In this document: positions 31,981 to 40,632 of the stretch, in pieces
Numbering within the stretch: the stretch's first letter is position 1
How the letters are laid out: every line of letters begins with the position of its first letter
DNA from: Caballeronia sp. M1242
Lineage (GTDB): Bacteria > Pseudomonadota > Gammaproteobacteria > Burkholderiales > Burkholderiaceae
DNA: 64,000 nt
Reading direction: 5' to 3'
Assembly: GCF_017220215.1 (NCBI RefSeq)
Contig: NZ_CP071129.1
Location: 310,001 to 374,000 of the forward strand
The notes under the pieces: generated by a model
Database searches by the model: none
What the model was told of the DNA's origin: nothing
Seen by the model: only the letters and a program-made list of their open reading frames with translations
Program-made: the position numbers and the translations under genes

Positions 31981-32472
31981 ATGTCGGCCATGAAATCAGA
32001 TACTTGGGCTCCTCACGTTACGGTCGCGGCGGTCGTCGAGCAGGACGGGCGCTTCCTCGTCATCGAGGAACACACGTCCGCAGGGCTGCGAATCAACCAA
32101 CCGGCCGGTCACCTCGAAGCGGGCGAAACGCTCGTCGAGGCGGTCATTCGCGAGACGCTGGAAGAAACGGCGCATTGCTTCGAGCCGGAGGCGCTCGTCG
32201 GCGCGTACATGACGCACTTTCAGCGTCCCGGGCGCGATGTGACGTATCTGCGCTTCACGTTCTGCGGCAAGTCCGCGGGCGAAGTGGCGGGGCGCGCGCT
32301 GGACAAAGGCATCGTTCGCGCGATGTGGCTCACGCCCGACGAACTGCGCGCGACGGCCGCGCAGCATCGCACGCCGCTCGTCATGCAGTGCGTGGACGAC
32401 TATCTGGCCGGGCGGCGCGTGCCACTCGATTTCATCCATACGCATTCGGTCGCGCCGGTGGCGCGCCCCTGA
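31981..32472 (+). CDS. nudJ: NUDIX hydrolase, NudJ-like
   Basis: A 163-residue NUDIX protein. The box [20 protein letters not shown] fits the GX5EX7REUXEEXGU pattern. E. coli NudJ removes phosphate from thiamine pyrophosphate and nucleoside di/triphosphates and lies just before mnmA, as here, so synteny supports the name. I use the ATG at 31981. An ATG three codons later is equally plausible, and an upstream extension is not conserved. The biological substrate in this organism is inferred. Confidence 0.87.
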   Translation: MSAMKSDTWAPHVTVAAVVEQDGRFLVIEEHTSAGLRINQPAGHLEAGETLVEAVIRETLEETAHCFEPEALVGAYMTHFQRPGRDVTYLRFTFCGKSAGEVAGRALDKGIVRAMWLTPDELRATAAQHRTPLVMQCVDDYLAGRRVPLDFIHTHSVAPVARP

Positions 32473-32503
32473 CGCGCTCGCGCGCGAACAACGCGGTAAT
32501 CCT

Positions 32504-33637
32504 ATGAGCAAGCGAAGAGTAGTGGTGGGCATGTCGGGCGGCGTCGATTCGTCGGTGACGGCGTGGCTGCTGAAAGAGCAGGGCTACGACGTCGTCGGCC
32601 TGTTCATGAAGAACTGGGAAGACGACGACGACGGCGAATATTGCTCGACACGGCAGGACTGGATCGATGTGGTGTCGGTGGCGGACCTGATCGGCATCGA
32701 CGTCGAGGCCGTCAACTTCGCCGCCGAATACAAGGACCGCGTGTTCGCCGAATTTTTGCGCGAGTACTCGGCTGGCCGCACGCCGAATCCGGACGTGCTG
32801 TGCAATGCGGAGATCAAGTTCAAGGCGTTCCTCGACCACGCGATGTCGCTCGGCGCGGAAACGATCGCGACCGGCCACTACGCCCGCGTGCGCGAGCAGA
32901 ATGGTCTCTTCCAGTTGCTGAAGGCCACCGATTCGACGAAGGACCAGTCGTACTTCCTGCATCGGCTGAATCAGCAGCAGCTTTCGAAGACGCTCTTCCC
33001 GCTGGGCGAAATTCCGAAGACGAAGGTGCGGGAAATCGCCGCGCAGATCGGCCTGCCGAACGCGAAGAAGAAGGATTCGACCGGCATCTGCTTCATCGGC
33101 GAACGGCCGTTCCGCGACTTCCTGAACCGTTATCTGCCCACGCAACCCGGCCCGATGAAGACGGCTGAAGGGAAAGTCGTCGGCGAGCACATCGGGCTCG
33201 CGTTCTATACGTTCGGGCAGCGCAAGGGCATCGGCATCGGCGGCGCGAAGGACGGCAGCGGCGAGCCGTGGTTCGTCGCGGGCAAGGACATGGCGAGCAA
33301 CACGCTCTATGTCGTGCAGGGCCACGACCATCCGTGGCTTCTATCGCAGACGCTCGTCGCGGGGAACACCAGCTGGGTGGCGGGTTTCGCGCCCGAGGAC
33401 GGCACCGCGTGCGCGGCGAAGACGCGCTATCGGCAGCAAGACGCCGCGTGCCGCTTCGCCGCTGCTGACGACGGTCATTTCGAATTGAATTTCGACGAAG
33501 CGCAGTGGGCGGTGACGCCGGGACAGTCGGCGGTGCTGTATCAGGGTGACGTGTGTCTGGGCGGCGGCATCATTGAGAGCGCGGCGGCGGACGTGGTATC
33601 GCACGCGCCGCGCGTCGTAGCGGCGACTGCAAGCTGA
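32504..33637 (+). CDS. mnmA: tRNA-specific 2-thiouridylase
   Basis: A 377-residue enzyme that places sulfur at C2 of the wobble uridine in tRNA for Lys, Glu and Gln. The PP-loop is [17 protein letters not shown] at the N-terminus. The two catalytic cysteines lie in [12 protein letters not shown] and [21 protein letters not shown] and [11 protein letters not shown] complete the pattern. It follows nudJ after about 30 bp and is probably in the same transcript. A GC hairpin lies after the stop. Confidence 0.97.
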   Translation: MSKRRVVVGMSGGVDSSVTAWLLKEQGYDVVGLFMKNWEDDDDGEYCSTRQDWIDVVSVADLIGIDVEAVNFAAEYKDRVFAEFLREYSAGRTPNPDVLCNAEIKFKAFLDHAMSLGAETIATGHYARVREQNGLFQLLKATDSTKDQSYFLHRLNQQQLSKTLFPLGEIPKTKVREIAAQIGLPNAKKKDSTGICFIGERPFRDFLNRYLPTQPGPMKTAEGKVVGEHIGLAFYTFGQRKGIGIGGAKDGSGEPWFVAGKDMASNTLYVVQGHDHPWLLSQTLVAGNTSWVAGFAPEDGTACAAKTRYRQQDAACRFAAADDGHFELNFDEAQWAVTPGQSAVLYQGDVCLGGGIIESAAADVVSHAPRVVAATAS

Positions 33638-33642
33638 CGACA

Positions 33643-33673
33643 CGCGCCCCGGAGGCGCGCGCTCCGGGGCGCG
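33643..33673 (+). terminator. GC-rich hairpin after mnmA
   Basis: A 12-bp stem (33643-33654 with 33662-33673, loop GCGCGCG) begins six bases past the mnmA stop. It lacks a clear T run, so it may stop transcription weakly or protect the message end. Confidence 0.55.
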
Positions 33674-33690
33674 CTTCGATGGCCGTTTCC

Positions 33691-33703
33691 TATCGAGTCG
33701 ATA
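33691..33703. promoter_or_regulatory. Palindrome upstream of the TetR gene (possible minor operator)
   Basis: TATCGA-G-TCGATA is a perfect 13-bp palindrome in the tetR upstream region. It shares the TATCGA half-site with the stronger sites at 33733 and 34400. Confidence 0.4.
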
Positions 33704-33732
33704 AAAAGTCATTTGATACAATCGCTTGACTC

Positions 33733-33752
33733 TCTACCTATCGATAGATAAA
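33733..33752. promoter_or_regulatory. Probable TetR operator 1, before the tetR gene
   Basis: The sequence centres on CTATCGATAG (33738-33747), a perfect 10-bp palindrome, inside the 12-mer TCTACCTATCGA (33733-33744). The same 12-mer occurs inverted at 34407-34418 on the far side of tetR. This position would allow autorepression. Confidence 0.65.
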
Positions 33753-33790
33753 GTGAGGGCATCGACATCGGATGAACGGTGAATCACGCA

Positions 33791-34348
33791 ATGGACAAGA
33801 ACACGGTACGCGAGGCGCTGCTCGATCACGCGCAGACGGTCATGATGAAGCGCGGCTACAACGGCTTCAGCTATCGGGACTTGTCGGAACTCGTCGGCGT
33901 GAAGACGTCGAGCATCCACTATTACTTCCCGACCAAGGAAGATCTCGCGCTCGAAGCCGTGAACGCCTATAGCGCGGACGTCATGTCGTCGGTCTATGCC
34001 ATCGACAGTTCGGCCTCGGCCGACAAGAAGCTCGACCGCTACACGAAGCTCTTTGGACGCATCATCGGCGACGGAACGCAAGTCTGCCTCTGCGGCATGC
34101 TGGCAGCGGACATCGAGTCGCTGCCGGAGAAAGTGCGTCATGCCATTCAGGCGTTTTTTCGCGCCAACGAAAACTGGCTCGCAAAGGTCCTCGCGGAAGG
34201 CGAAGCGCAGGACACGCTCGATGCCGGAGGCAAGCCCGAGGCGGCGGCGCGCGCCCTCTATGCCGCATTTCAGGGCAGTCTGCTTGCGTGCCGATTGTTT
34301 CAGACGCGGACGCGTCTGGACGAAGTCGCCGCAACTGTGCGGCGGTAG
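33791..34348 (+). CDS. TetR/AcrR-family transcriptional regulator
   Basis: A 185-residue regulator. The N-terminal HTH domain is typical: EALLDHAQTVMMKRGYNGFS, then YRDLSELVGVKTSSIHYYFP with KEDLALEAV. The C-terminal ligand domain has a CLCGMLAADIESLP segment as in the YxaF/LmrA-like branch. The ATG at 33791 starts the conserved part. Operator-like palindromes sharing TATCGA or TATCTA half-sites flank the gene on both sides and continue up to the esterase gene. It probably represses itself and the esterase. The inducer is unknown and could be an esterase substrate. Confidence 0.88.
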   Translation: MDKNTVREALLDHAQTVMMKRGYNGFSYRDLSELVGVKTSSIHYYFPTKEDLALEAVNAYSADVMSSVYAIDSSASADKKLDRYTKLFGRIIGDGTQVCLCGMLAADIESLPEKVRHAIQAFFRANENWLAKVLAEGEAQDTLDAGGKPEAAARALYAAFQGSLLACRLFQTRTRLDEVAATVRR

Positions 34349-34399
34349 ATAACCCTGTGGATAAGTCTGTGAAAAACCCGTTTCCCCTCATGCCTTTCT

Positions 34400-34418
34400 C
34401 TATCGTTCGATAGGTAGA
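34400..34418. promoter_or_regulatory. Probable TetR operator 2, between tetR and the esterase gene
   Basis: CTATCG-TT-CGATAG (34400-34413) is a perfect palindrome. TCGATAGGTAGA at 34407-34418 is the exact reverse complement of the 12-mer at 33733-33744. Confidence 0.65.
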
Positions 34419-34544
34419 TTTTGGCGTTACTCGTTGCTGCATGAAGACAGGGCAACTTCGCGAGCCTTGATTGGCGCGCCCGGCTGTATTGCGCGGATAG
34501 CCGCGCTACGCACCTGCACCAGATAAATCACGCAATTCCGTCGA

Positions 34545-34568
34545 TTTATCTATCTAGTGGTAGATAAA
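34545..34568. promoter_or_regulatory. Probable TetR operator 3, before the esterase gene
   Basis: TTTATCTA (34545-34552) and TAGATAAA (34561-34568) form a perfect inverted repeat. A nested one, TATCTA-GTGG-TAGATA, is shifted within it. On the reverse strand it reads TCTACC then TAGATAAA, as in operator 1 with a shorter centre. It ends 40 bp before the esterase start, a typical repressor position. Confidence 0.6.
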
Positions 34569-34608
34569 CATCAAACGTACGTTTCCTTTTTACCGACCGG
34601 AGAACACC

Positions 34609-35634
34609 ATGAAAAAGCTGAAAGCCACGTTGATCGCAACCGCCGTCGCCACCGCCGTCCTCTCACATGCCGCAGCCGACGCCGCGCCGGTGCTCGAACC
34701 GACGACGCAGCAATTTATCGACACGCTCGCCGCGAAAAACGGCCCGCCGATCTACACGCTTTCCCCGGCCGACGCGCGCAACGTGCTCGCAGGCGCGCAA
34801 GCGCAGCCGGTGAAGAAGGAAGCCGCGAAGATCGAAGACCGCGTGATCGAAGCCGGTCCGACAGGCCGGATCGCGTTGCGCATCGTGCGGCCGGCGCACG
34901 CGAAGGGCGCGTTGCCGGTCATCGTGTATTTCCACGGCGGCGGCTGGGTGCTCGGCGACAAGAACACGCACGACCGGCTGGTGCGCGAGATCGCGAACGG
35001 CGCAGAGGCCGAAGTCGTGTTCGTCGATTACGACCGGTCGCCCGAGACGAAGTATCCGGTGCCTATCGAGGAAGCGTATGCGGCGACGCGCTACGTCGCG
35101 GACCACGCCCGCGAGTTCGACGTCGATGCGTCGCGCATGGCGGTGGCCGGCGACAGCGTCGGCGGCAACATGGCTGCGGCCGTGACGCTGCTCGCCAAGG
35201 AGCGCGGCGGCCCGGCGCTGCGCGCGCAAGTGCTGTTCTATCCGGTGACGGACGCGAATTTCGACGACGGCTCGTACAACGAGTTCGCGAACGGCCCGTG
35301 GCTCACGCGCGATGCGATGAAATGGTTCTGGGACGCCTACGCGCCGAACGCGGCCGATCGCGCGAAGATCACGGCGTCGCCGCTGCGCGCAAGCATCGAC
35401 GAATTGAAAGGACTGCCGCCGGCGCTCGTCATCACCGACGAAAACGACGTGCTGCGCGACGAAGGCGAAGCCTACGCGCGGAAGCTGACTGAAGCCGGCG
35501 TGCCGGTGACGTCCGTCCGCTACAACGGCACGATCCACGATTTTGTGATGCTGAACGCCCTCGCCGGGACGCCCGCCACGCGCGCCGCGATCGCGCAGGC
35601 CAACGCGACGCTCAAGGCCGCGCTGAAGAAGTAA
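34609..35634 (+). CDS. Secreted alpha/beta hydrolase (hormone-sensitive-lipase family esterase)
   Basis: A 341-residue esterase with a signal peptide: MKKLKATLIATAVATAVLSH, then cleavage near AAADA-AP. The mature enzyme shows the HSL oxyanion motif YFHGGGWVLG, the nucleophile motif AGDSVGGNMA (Ser), an Asp in VITDENDVLRDEG and the His in TIHDFVML. It should hydrolyse short-chain esters in the periplasm or outside the cell. GGAGA lies about 10 bases before the ATG. The gene follows the TetR gene and is probably under its control through the palindromes upstream. Confidence 0.88.
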   Translation: MKKLKATLIATAVATAVLSHAAADAAPVLEPTTQQFIDTLAAKNGPPIYTLSPADARNVLAGAQAQPVKKEAAKIEDRVIEAGPTGRIALRIVRPAHAKGALPVIVYFHGGGWVLGDKNTHDRLVREIANGAEAEVVFVDYDRSPETKYPVPIEEAYAATRYVADHAREFDVDASRMAVAGDSVGGNMAAAVTLLAKERGGPALRAQVLFYPVTDANFDDGSYNEFANGPWLTRDAMKWFWDAYAPNAADRAKITASPLRASIDELKGLPPALVITDENDVLRDEGEAYARKLTEAGVPVTSVRYNGTIHDFVMLNALAGTPATRAAIAQANATLKAALKK

Positions 35635-35650
35635 CGCGGGAATGCCGGAC

Positions 35651-35673
35651 CGCTCCCGCCGTGCGCGGGAGCG
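35651..35673. terminator. Hairpin between the convergent esterase and GST genes
   Basis: CGCTCCCGC at 35651-35659 pairs with GCGGGAGCG at 35665-35673, with a 5-nt loop. It is a probable shared end signal for the two convergent genes, though no T run is present. Confidence 0.5.
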
Positions 35674-35679
35674 CGGCGC

Positions 35680-36291
35680 TCAGCGCGGCTCCGTATCGAT
35701 GAACGATTGCCGTTGCGCGAGCCGCGCGTAGAACTTGTCGAGCGCCGGGTGCGCCTCGCGCCAGTCGAGGTCCGGCATGCGGAAGTCGAGATAGCCGAGC
35801 GCGCAGCCGCATGCGATGTCCGCGAGCGTGAAGCGGTTCGCGGAGCACCACTGTTTCGTGTCGAGACCACGCGCCATCGCGCGCAGACCGTCCTCGATCT
35901 TGTGCCGCTGCCGCGCGATCCACTTCTCGCTGCGCTGCGCTTCGTCGCGCAGCACGCCTTCGAGGCGAATCAGCACGGCGGCGTCGAGCATGCCGTCCGC
36001 GAGCGCTTCCCAGCAGCGCACTTCGGTGCGCTCGCGCCGTTCCTGCGGCAGCAGCTTGCCGACCGGCGTCAGCGTGTCCACGTATTCGCAGATCACGCGG
36101 GAATCGAACACCGCTTCGCCGCCGTCCAGAATCAGACACGGCACTTTGCCGAGCGGGTTGAAATCGTGGATCTTGGAATCGGATGCCCAGACATCTTCGA
36201 GCACCAGTTCGCAGTCGATCTTCTTTTCCGCCATCACGATCCGCACCTTGCGGACGAATGGACTCGTGTGCGAACCGATCAGTTTCATCAT
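35680..36291 (-). CDS. Glutathione S-transferase family protein
   Basis: A 203-residue GST. The N-terminal thioredoxin fold begins KLIGSHTSPFVRKVRIVMAE, with Ser8/Pro10 as the usual catalytic region, and has NPLGKVPCLILDGG and ESR-like DSRVICEYVD for glutathione binding. A helical C-terminal domain follows, with RFTLADIACGCALGYLDFR. The closest E. coli relative by pattern is YibF. Two consecutive ATG codons are present and either may be used. The substrate is unknown. Confidence 0.88.
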   Translation of the reverse strand: MMKLIGSHTSPFVRKVRIVMAEKKIDCELVLEDVWASDSKIHDFNPLGKVPCLILDGGEAVFDSRVICEYVDTLTPVGKLLPQERRERTEVRCWEALADGMLDAAVLIRLEGVLRDEAQRSEKWIARQRHKIEDGLRAMARGLDTKQWCSANRFTLADIACGCALGYLDFRMPDLDWREAHPALDKFYARLAQRQSFIDTEPR

Positions 36292-36508
36292 CTATTCTTC
36301 GCGTTCGTTTCGGATAAAGCGGAGGTCGATCTTAACCGGGCGCGCCTGCGCCAACCGCATTTTCGAGATGCGGCGCAGGGCGGTGTCGTCTGGCGACAAC
36401 ATGCCGTTGCGGCCAGACGCTCAGTGCTGCTCATCAGCAGAAGAAACGCGATGCGAACAGACGGAAATATCGGGTTCCTACGCGTTCGGCGCATGCAACG
36501 CGTCAAAG

Positions 36509-37213
36509 TTACTGGGCACTGGCAGTCGTCGCGCCATCCGACGCCGGGCACGGCAAAACCGGCGCTGGCCGCGCGTTGGCCGCCGTCGTTTTGCCCTTCG
36601 TGGACGGCGCGGTCGCAACGGCGGGCGGCAGCGCAGCGAGACTTCGCACGCCTGCCGAAATCGCCGTGGCGAGCGCATTCACCGCTTTGCGATGCCCGTC
36701 GACCAGCGCGCCGTAGCCGTCGCCGACACGCTCGTCTGCGACCGTGCGACAGGTCATGACCGTCTGCGAACCGGCGGCGCGCACGCTCCAGACCGCATCG
36801 ATCACGGCCTGCGAGCCCGGCCACGACTCGAACCGCTGCACCTTCACCGTCACGCGATACACCGGCGCGGACTCCGGATACGGCGTGCCGTAGACATCGA
36901 TCGCATTCAGCTGCTGCGACAGATCGCTCGACAGCGCGCGCCGCACTTCGTCGCCGGGAAGCGAAGCCCAGCGCTCCTGTTCCAGCACGCTCACTTGCGC
37001 GGGACTCGTCTGGACGACCAGCTGATTGCGCGAAACCTGCTCGGGCATGTCCACCGGCGCGAGTTGGAAATAGAACGCCGCCGCCGACGACGACACCGCA
37101 GCCGGCGTCTGCGCCGCGCCGCCCAGGGTATAGAACCGGCTCGACGGCGAGAACGCGCACGCGCACAGCGCGCCCGCCGCGCCCACCGTCAACAACAACG
37201 CGCCGAACCTCAT
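36509..37213 (-). CDS. pqiC: PqiC-type outer-membrane lipoprotein (ABC-transport auxiliary)
   Basis: A 234-residue lipoprotein. A lipobox (GALCAC) follows a short signal peptide, so the mature protein starts at the Cys near residue 18. The body has the PqiC/YmbA-type domain, with SRFYTLGG, LAPVDMPEQVSRNQLVVQTS and WASLPGDEVRRALSSDLSQQ. The tail is low-complexity and Ala/Pro/Lys-rich. It overlaps pqiB by four bases. PqiC forms the outer-membrane dock for the PqiB tube in E. coli. Confidence 0.88.
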   Translation of the reverse strand: MRFGALLLTVGAAGALCACAFSPSSRFYTLGGAAQTPAAVSSSAAAFYFQLAPVDMPEQVSRNQLVVQTSPAQVSVLEQERWASLPGDEVRRALSSDLSQQLNAIDVYGTPYPESAPVYRVTVKVQRFESWPGSQAVIDAVWSVRAAGSQTVMTCRTVADERVGDGYGALVDGHRKAVNALATAISAGVRSLAALPPAVATAPSTKGKTTAANARPAPVLPCPASDGATTASAQ

Positions 37214-38871
37214 GGTTTGTCCTCCGGTTTGCCGCGCAACAGCGATTCCGGATGACGTTCCAGATAATCAGCCAGCGCATTGAGCGATTGAAGCGTCCGC
37301 GTGAGTTCCTGCATCGCCTGATGCACGTCGGACTGAAGCGGCGAGTCCTGCTGAAGCGTCGATTGCGCCGCGCCGAAGGTTTTCTTCGCCTGCGTGAGCG
37401 TGTCGCGCATTTCGGGCATGACTTCCTTGTTGAGTTGGTCGAAGAGCGTGTTCGCGTTCTTCAGCGAGCCGTTCAGATTCGTGCCGATCTGGTCGAACGG
37501 AATCTTGTCCAGCTTGCGCGCGATGTCGGCAATCTGCAGTTGCAGCTCGTCGAGCGTGTTCGGCACCGTCGGCAGTTCGATCGGATCGCCCGCGACGTTC
37601 ACCTTCGCGGGCGCGGCTTTCGGGAAGAAGTCGAGCGCGACGTAAAGCTGGCTCGTCAGCAGATTGCCGGTGCGCAACTGTCCGCGCAGGCCGCGCTTGA
37701 CGAGCAACTGCAGCATGTCGTGGCTCTGCTCCGTTCCCTGTTCGGGCAGCGCGGCTTTCGCGCGGCGGCCGAGCCGGTCCGGATACAGGTCGATGGTCAC
37801 GGGCATCATGAACGAATGCGTCTGCTGGTCGTATCGCACGCCGATGCCCGTCACCTGCCCGAGCACGATGCCGCGGAAATCGACCGGCGCGCCCACCGAC
37901 AAACCGCGCAACGACTGATTGAAGTTCATCACCACATGCACGGGATCGCCGTCGGGGTCGCGCATCGCATCGGCCTGATCCGAGGCGAGGCGGAAGGTCG
38001 CGTTTTCCTTCGCTTGCGCGCCGGCCTGCTGGTTCGGCGGCGTCTGGAACGCGATGCCGCCGAGCACGACAGTCGCGAGCGACTGCGTGTTCAGCGTGAA
38101 GCCGCTCGAATCCAGCCGCAGATCGACGCCGCTCGCGTGCCACCAGCGCGAGTTCGTGCCGACGTACTGGTCGTACGGCGCGTTCACGAAGACCTGCATG
38201 GTGACGCCGGTGCCGTCTTTATCGAGCGAAAACGCCGTGACCTGCCCGACCTGCACGCGCCGGTAATACACCGGCGAGCCGATATCCAGCGAGCCGAGCG
38301 ATTCGCCGTGCAGCGTGAACGTGTGTCCTTTCTGGTCGCCGGTGACGGCAGGCGGCGTCTCCAGACCGACGAAGTAGCTCTGATCCTCGGTCGATTTCCC
38401 CGCGTCCGCGCCGATGTACGCGCCGGAAAGCAGCGTGGAAAGACCGGTGACGCCGCTTGCCGCCACGCGCGGCCGCACGACCCAGAAGCGCGTGTCCTTC
38501 ACGGCGAAATCGGTGGCTTCCTTGGTGAGCTGAACATCGACGAGCACGCGCGAATGATCCTTCGACAACGTGATGGTCTTGACCGTGCCGATGTCCACGT
38601 CCTTGAACTTGACCTTGGTCTTGCCGGGCTCCAGGCCCTCGGCGCTCACGAAACTGATGGTCACGGTCGGACCGCGGCTCGACACCGTCTTCACGACCAG
38701 AAACACGCCGATCAGCGCCGCGACGATCGGAATGACCCACACGAGCGACGGCAGCCAGCGGCTGCGCGGCTCGATCACCGGCTCGGGCAGTCTCGGCGGC
38801 AGGCCGCCGCCGCTCGTTTCCTCGGAAGGCTTCGGAGCATCCGGCCCATTCGGACCTTGGGCACTAGTCAT
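37210..38871 (-). CDS. pqiB: PqiB-type MCE-domain lipid transport protein
   Basis: A 553-residue protein, the size of E. coli PqiB (546). It has a single N-terminal membrane anchor (WLPSLVWVIPIVAALIGVFL), then three MCE domains recognisable by GPTVTISFVSAEGLEPGKT, LDIGSPVYYRRVQVGQV and LSVGAPVDFRGIVLGQV. A C-terminal helical and coiled-coil-like region follows (about 435-540). PqiB stacks into a hollow tube spanning the periplasm for lipids. It overlaps pqiA2 by 8 bp and pqiC by 4 bp. Confidence 0.94.
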   Translation of the reverse strand: MTSAQGPNGPDAPKPSEETSGGGLPPRLPEPVIEPRSRWLPSLVWVIPIVAALIGVFLVVKTVSSRGPTVTISFVSAEGLEPGKTKVKFKDVDIGTVKTITLSKDHSRVLVDVQLTKEATDFAVKDTRFWVVRPRVAASGVTGLSTLLSGAYIGADAGKSTEDQSYFVGLETPPAVTGDQKGHTFTLHGESLGSLDIGSPVYYRRVQVGQVTAFSLDKDGTGVTMQVFVNAPYDQYVGTNSRWWHASGVDLRLDSSGFTLNTQSLATVVLGGIAFQTPPNQQAGAQAKENATFRLASDQADAMRDPDGDPVHVVMNFNQSLRGLSVGAPVDFRGIVLGQVTGIGVRYDQQTHSFMMPVTIDLYPDRLGRRAKAALPEQGTEQSHDMLQLLVKRGLRGQLRTGNLLTSQLYVALDFFPKAAPAKVNVAGDPIELPTVPNTLDELQLQIADIARKLDKIPFDQIGTNLNGSLKNANTLFDQLNKEVMPEMRDTLTQAKKTFGAAQSTLQQDSPLQSDVHQAMQELTRTLQSLNALADYLERHPESLLRGKPEDKP

Positions 38872-39553
38872 ATTTCTTTCCTGACGGTTCTATGTTGTCC
38901 CATATCAGACGCGGGTCGAACTGCATGGAGGCGAGCATCGTCAAGACGACGACGGACGCGAACGCGAGCGCGGCCGGCCCCGCTGTGATGACCGCGACCG
39001 ACTTGAAGCGCACCAGCGCGACAGTGAGCGTCACAACGAAAATATCGAGCATCGACCATCGGCCGATGCCTTCGACGATGCGATAGAGCGTCGTGCGCTG
39101 ACGCGGACGCCACGTCGAGCGCCGCTGCACGCTTACGAGCAGAAACGCGAGCGACAGCAGCTTCAGCATCGGCACGAGAATGCTCGCCACGAAAATGACC
39201 ACGGCGAGCGGATAGTCGCCATCGTTCCAGAACAACGCGACGCCGCTCATGATGGTGTCGTCTTCCGCGCCGAGAATCGACGACGTGTGCAGCATCGGAT
39301 AGACGTTCGCGGGAATGTAGAGGATCGCCGCGCTGATGAGGAGCGCCCACGTTCGCGCGATGCTGTCCGGGTTGCGCCGGTGCACGGCCGCGCCACAGCG
39401 CGTGCAGCGCTGCTTTTCGACCGTGCGCGCGAGCGGCTGCACGAGGCCGCAGGCGTGGCACCCGACGACGCGCTCGCGCGAGGCCGTGGTGAACAACGTG
39501 GGCGGTTCGGCGCCGGGCGCGGGCGAGTCGGTGTCGCGCGGAATGTCGGTCAC
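38864..39553 (-). CDS. pqiA: PqiA-family membrane protein, second half-size copy
   Basis: A 229-residue protein with a GTG start at 39553 that overlaps the preceding gene's stop (GTGA). An N-terminal zinc-ribbon-like segment has CHACG and CTRCG pairs. About four membrane helices follow, including YIPANVYPMLHTSSILG, ALFWNDGDYPLAVVIFVAS and GRWSMLDIFVVTLTVALV. E. coli PqiA is one fused protein with two such halves. Here the halves are separate genes. It probably feeds lipid to PqiB at the inner membrane. Confidence 0.88.
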   Translation of the reverse strand: MTDIPRDTDSPAPGAEPPTLFTTASRERVVGCHACGLVQPLARTVEKQRCTRCGAAVHRRNPDSIARTWALLISAAILYIPANVYPMLHTSSILGAEDDTIMSGVALFWNDGDYPLAVVIFVASILVPMLKLLSLAFLLVSVQRRSTWRPRQRTTLYRIVEGIGRWSMLDIFVVTLTVALVRFKSVAVITAGPAALAFASVVVLTMLASMQFDPRLIWDNIEPSGKKYD

Positions 39554-40212
39554 GATTTCTGCCTCGCGGGCGGCGCGACGGCCACGCGCCGCCCGCGCCG
39601 GGGAAGCTGACCCGCGATATCCCAGAGCGAGCGCGGATCGAAACTGACGACAACGGCCACCATCAGCGTGAGCGCGCCGAACGCGAAGAGCGCGGCTTCG
39701 GGAATCACGCGCGCGACGCTCAGCATCTTCACGAGCGTGACGAGCACGCCGAGCATGAACACTTCGATCATGCCCCATGGCCGCACAAACTGAATCGCGC
39801 GCAAGGTGAGGTGAAAGCCCGGCGGCACGTAACCAGCGCGCACCGGCATCAGCACATAGAGCAGGGCGGTCAATTCGCAAAGCGGGAACAGGATGGTCGC
39901 GCAAAACACGAGCACCGCGACGAACTCCATGTGCTCGCCCCACAGCGCGATGATCGCGCCGATGAGCGTCGTCTGTGAGGTAATGCCGTTCGCGTCGAGC
40001 TCGACGATGGGAAACGCCTGCGCGATGACGAAGGTGATGAGCGCGGCGAGCGTCGTCGCGCAGATGCGGTCGAGGTTGGATGTCATGCCGCGGTAGAGTC
40101 GCGTGCCGCAGCGCGGACAGTTCGCGGTGCTATGTTCGGGCAGCGCGCGCTTTCTGAAGAGCGCGTCGCATTCGTGACATGCGATCAGTTCTTCTGAATC
40201 GTTCACATTCAT
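39550..40212 (-). CDS. pqiA: PqiA-family membrane protein, first half-size copy
   Basis: A 220-residue protein, the first gene of the pqi operon. It has CHECD and CPRCG zinc-ribbon pairs at the N-terminus and about four helices with AQAFPIVELDANGITSQTTL, ILFPLCELTALLYVL and RPWGMIEVFMLGVLVTLVK. It shares the pattern of the second half but is a distinct sequence. Overlapping ends to pqiA2 suggest coupled translation, which would give the two halves in equal amounts. Confidence 0.88.
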   Translation of the reverse strand: MNVNDSEELIACHECDALFRKRALPEHSTANCPRCGTRLYRGMTSNLDRICATTLAALITFVIAQAFPIVELDANGITSQTTLIGAIIALWGEHMEFVAVLVFCATILFPLCELTALLYVLMPVRAGYVPPGFHLTLRAIQFVRPWGMIEVFMLGVLVTLVKMLSVARVIPEAALFAFGALTLMVAVVVSFDPRSLWDIAGQLPRRGRRVAVAPPARQKS

Positions 40213-40632
40213 AGTCGATGCCGGGCCTTCTCATGCGTGTTCGTGGGGCGCCGCAAGATCGGCCCGGGGCAGTAAGAGCAAGTCCCGGGCCAGCGCGCAC
40301 GGTAGCAGCATGGTATCAAAGACCGATGACGCGCGACGATACGGCAGGCGCCAAGCAAGCGAGACCCCGGCGCGGAATAAACCGGCCGACGGTTCCGTTC
40401 ACTTCTGGCCGCGCCCGCAGGCATCGACCGTTGCATGCGCAGAATAGTTCGTTGCATGGATGCGGTACATCGCTCGAAAACGGCCGCAAAGCCGCGCCAG
40501 TGCTGGCCCGGAGCCTGGCCGGGAAGCCTCGGCGCGTGTGATGGCATTTCGCCGTTGTTCGGGTAGCATGGCGGCGCGTGCATCAGCCAGACGCACCGGA
40601 CGCACATTACGCATATTCAGGACATCAGCATC
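40213..40632. other. Intergenic region between divergent pqi and cytochrome b561 genes
   Basis: 420 bp without a credible gene. Short open frames here are arginine/proline-rich and lack ribosome sites. The only structure I see is an inverted repeat at 40261-40291. It should hold the promoters of both flanking operons, but I cannot pick a convincing -35/-10 pair. Confidence 0.6.
40261..40291. repeat. 8-bp inverted repeat upstream of pqiA
   Basis: GGCCCGGG at 40261-40268 and CCCGGGCC at 40284-40291 are perfect complements 15 bases apart, about 50 bp before the pqiA1 start. It could be a hairpin in the leader or a protein site. There is no T run. Confidence 0.6.

Noticed and set aside
40218..40541. 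A 107-codon ORF between pqiA and cytochrome b561
   Set aside because: It is rich in Arg, Pro and Ala, has no ribosome site or motif, and shadows appear on the other strand too.
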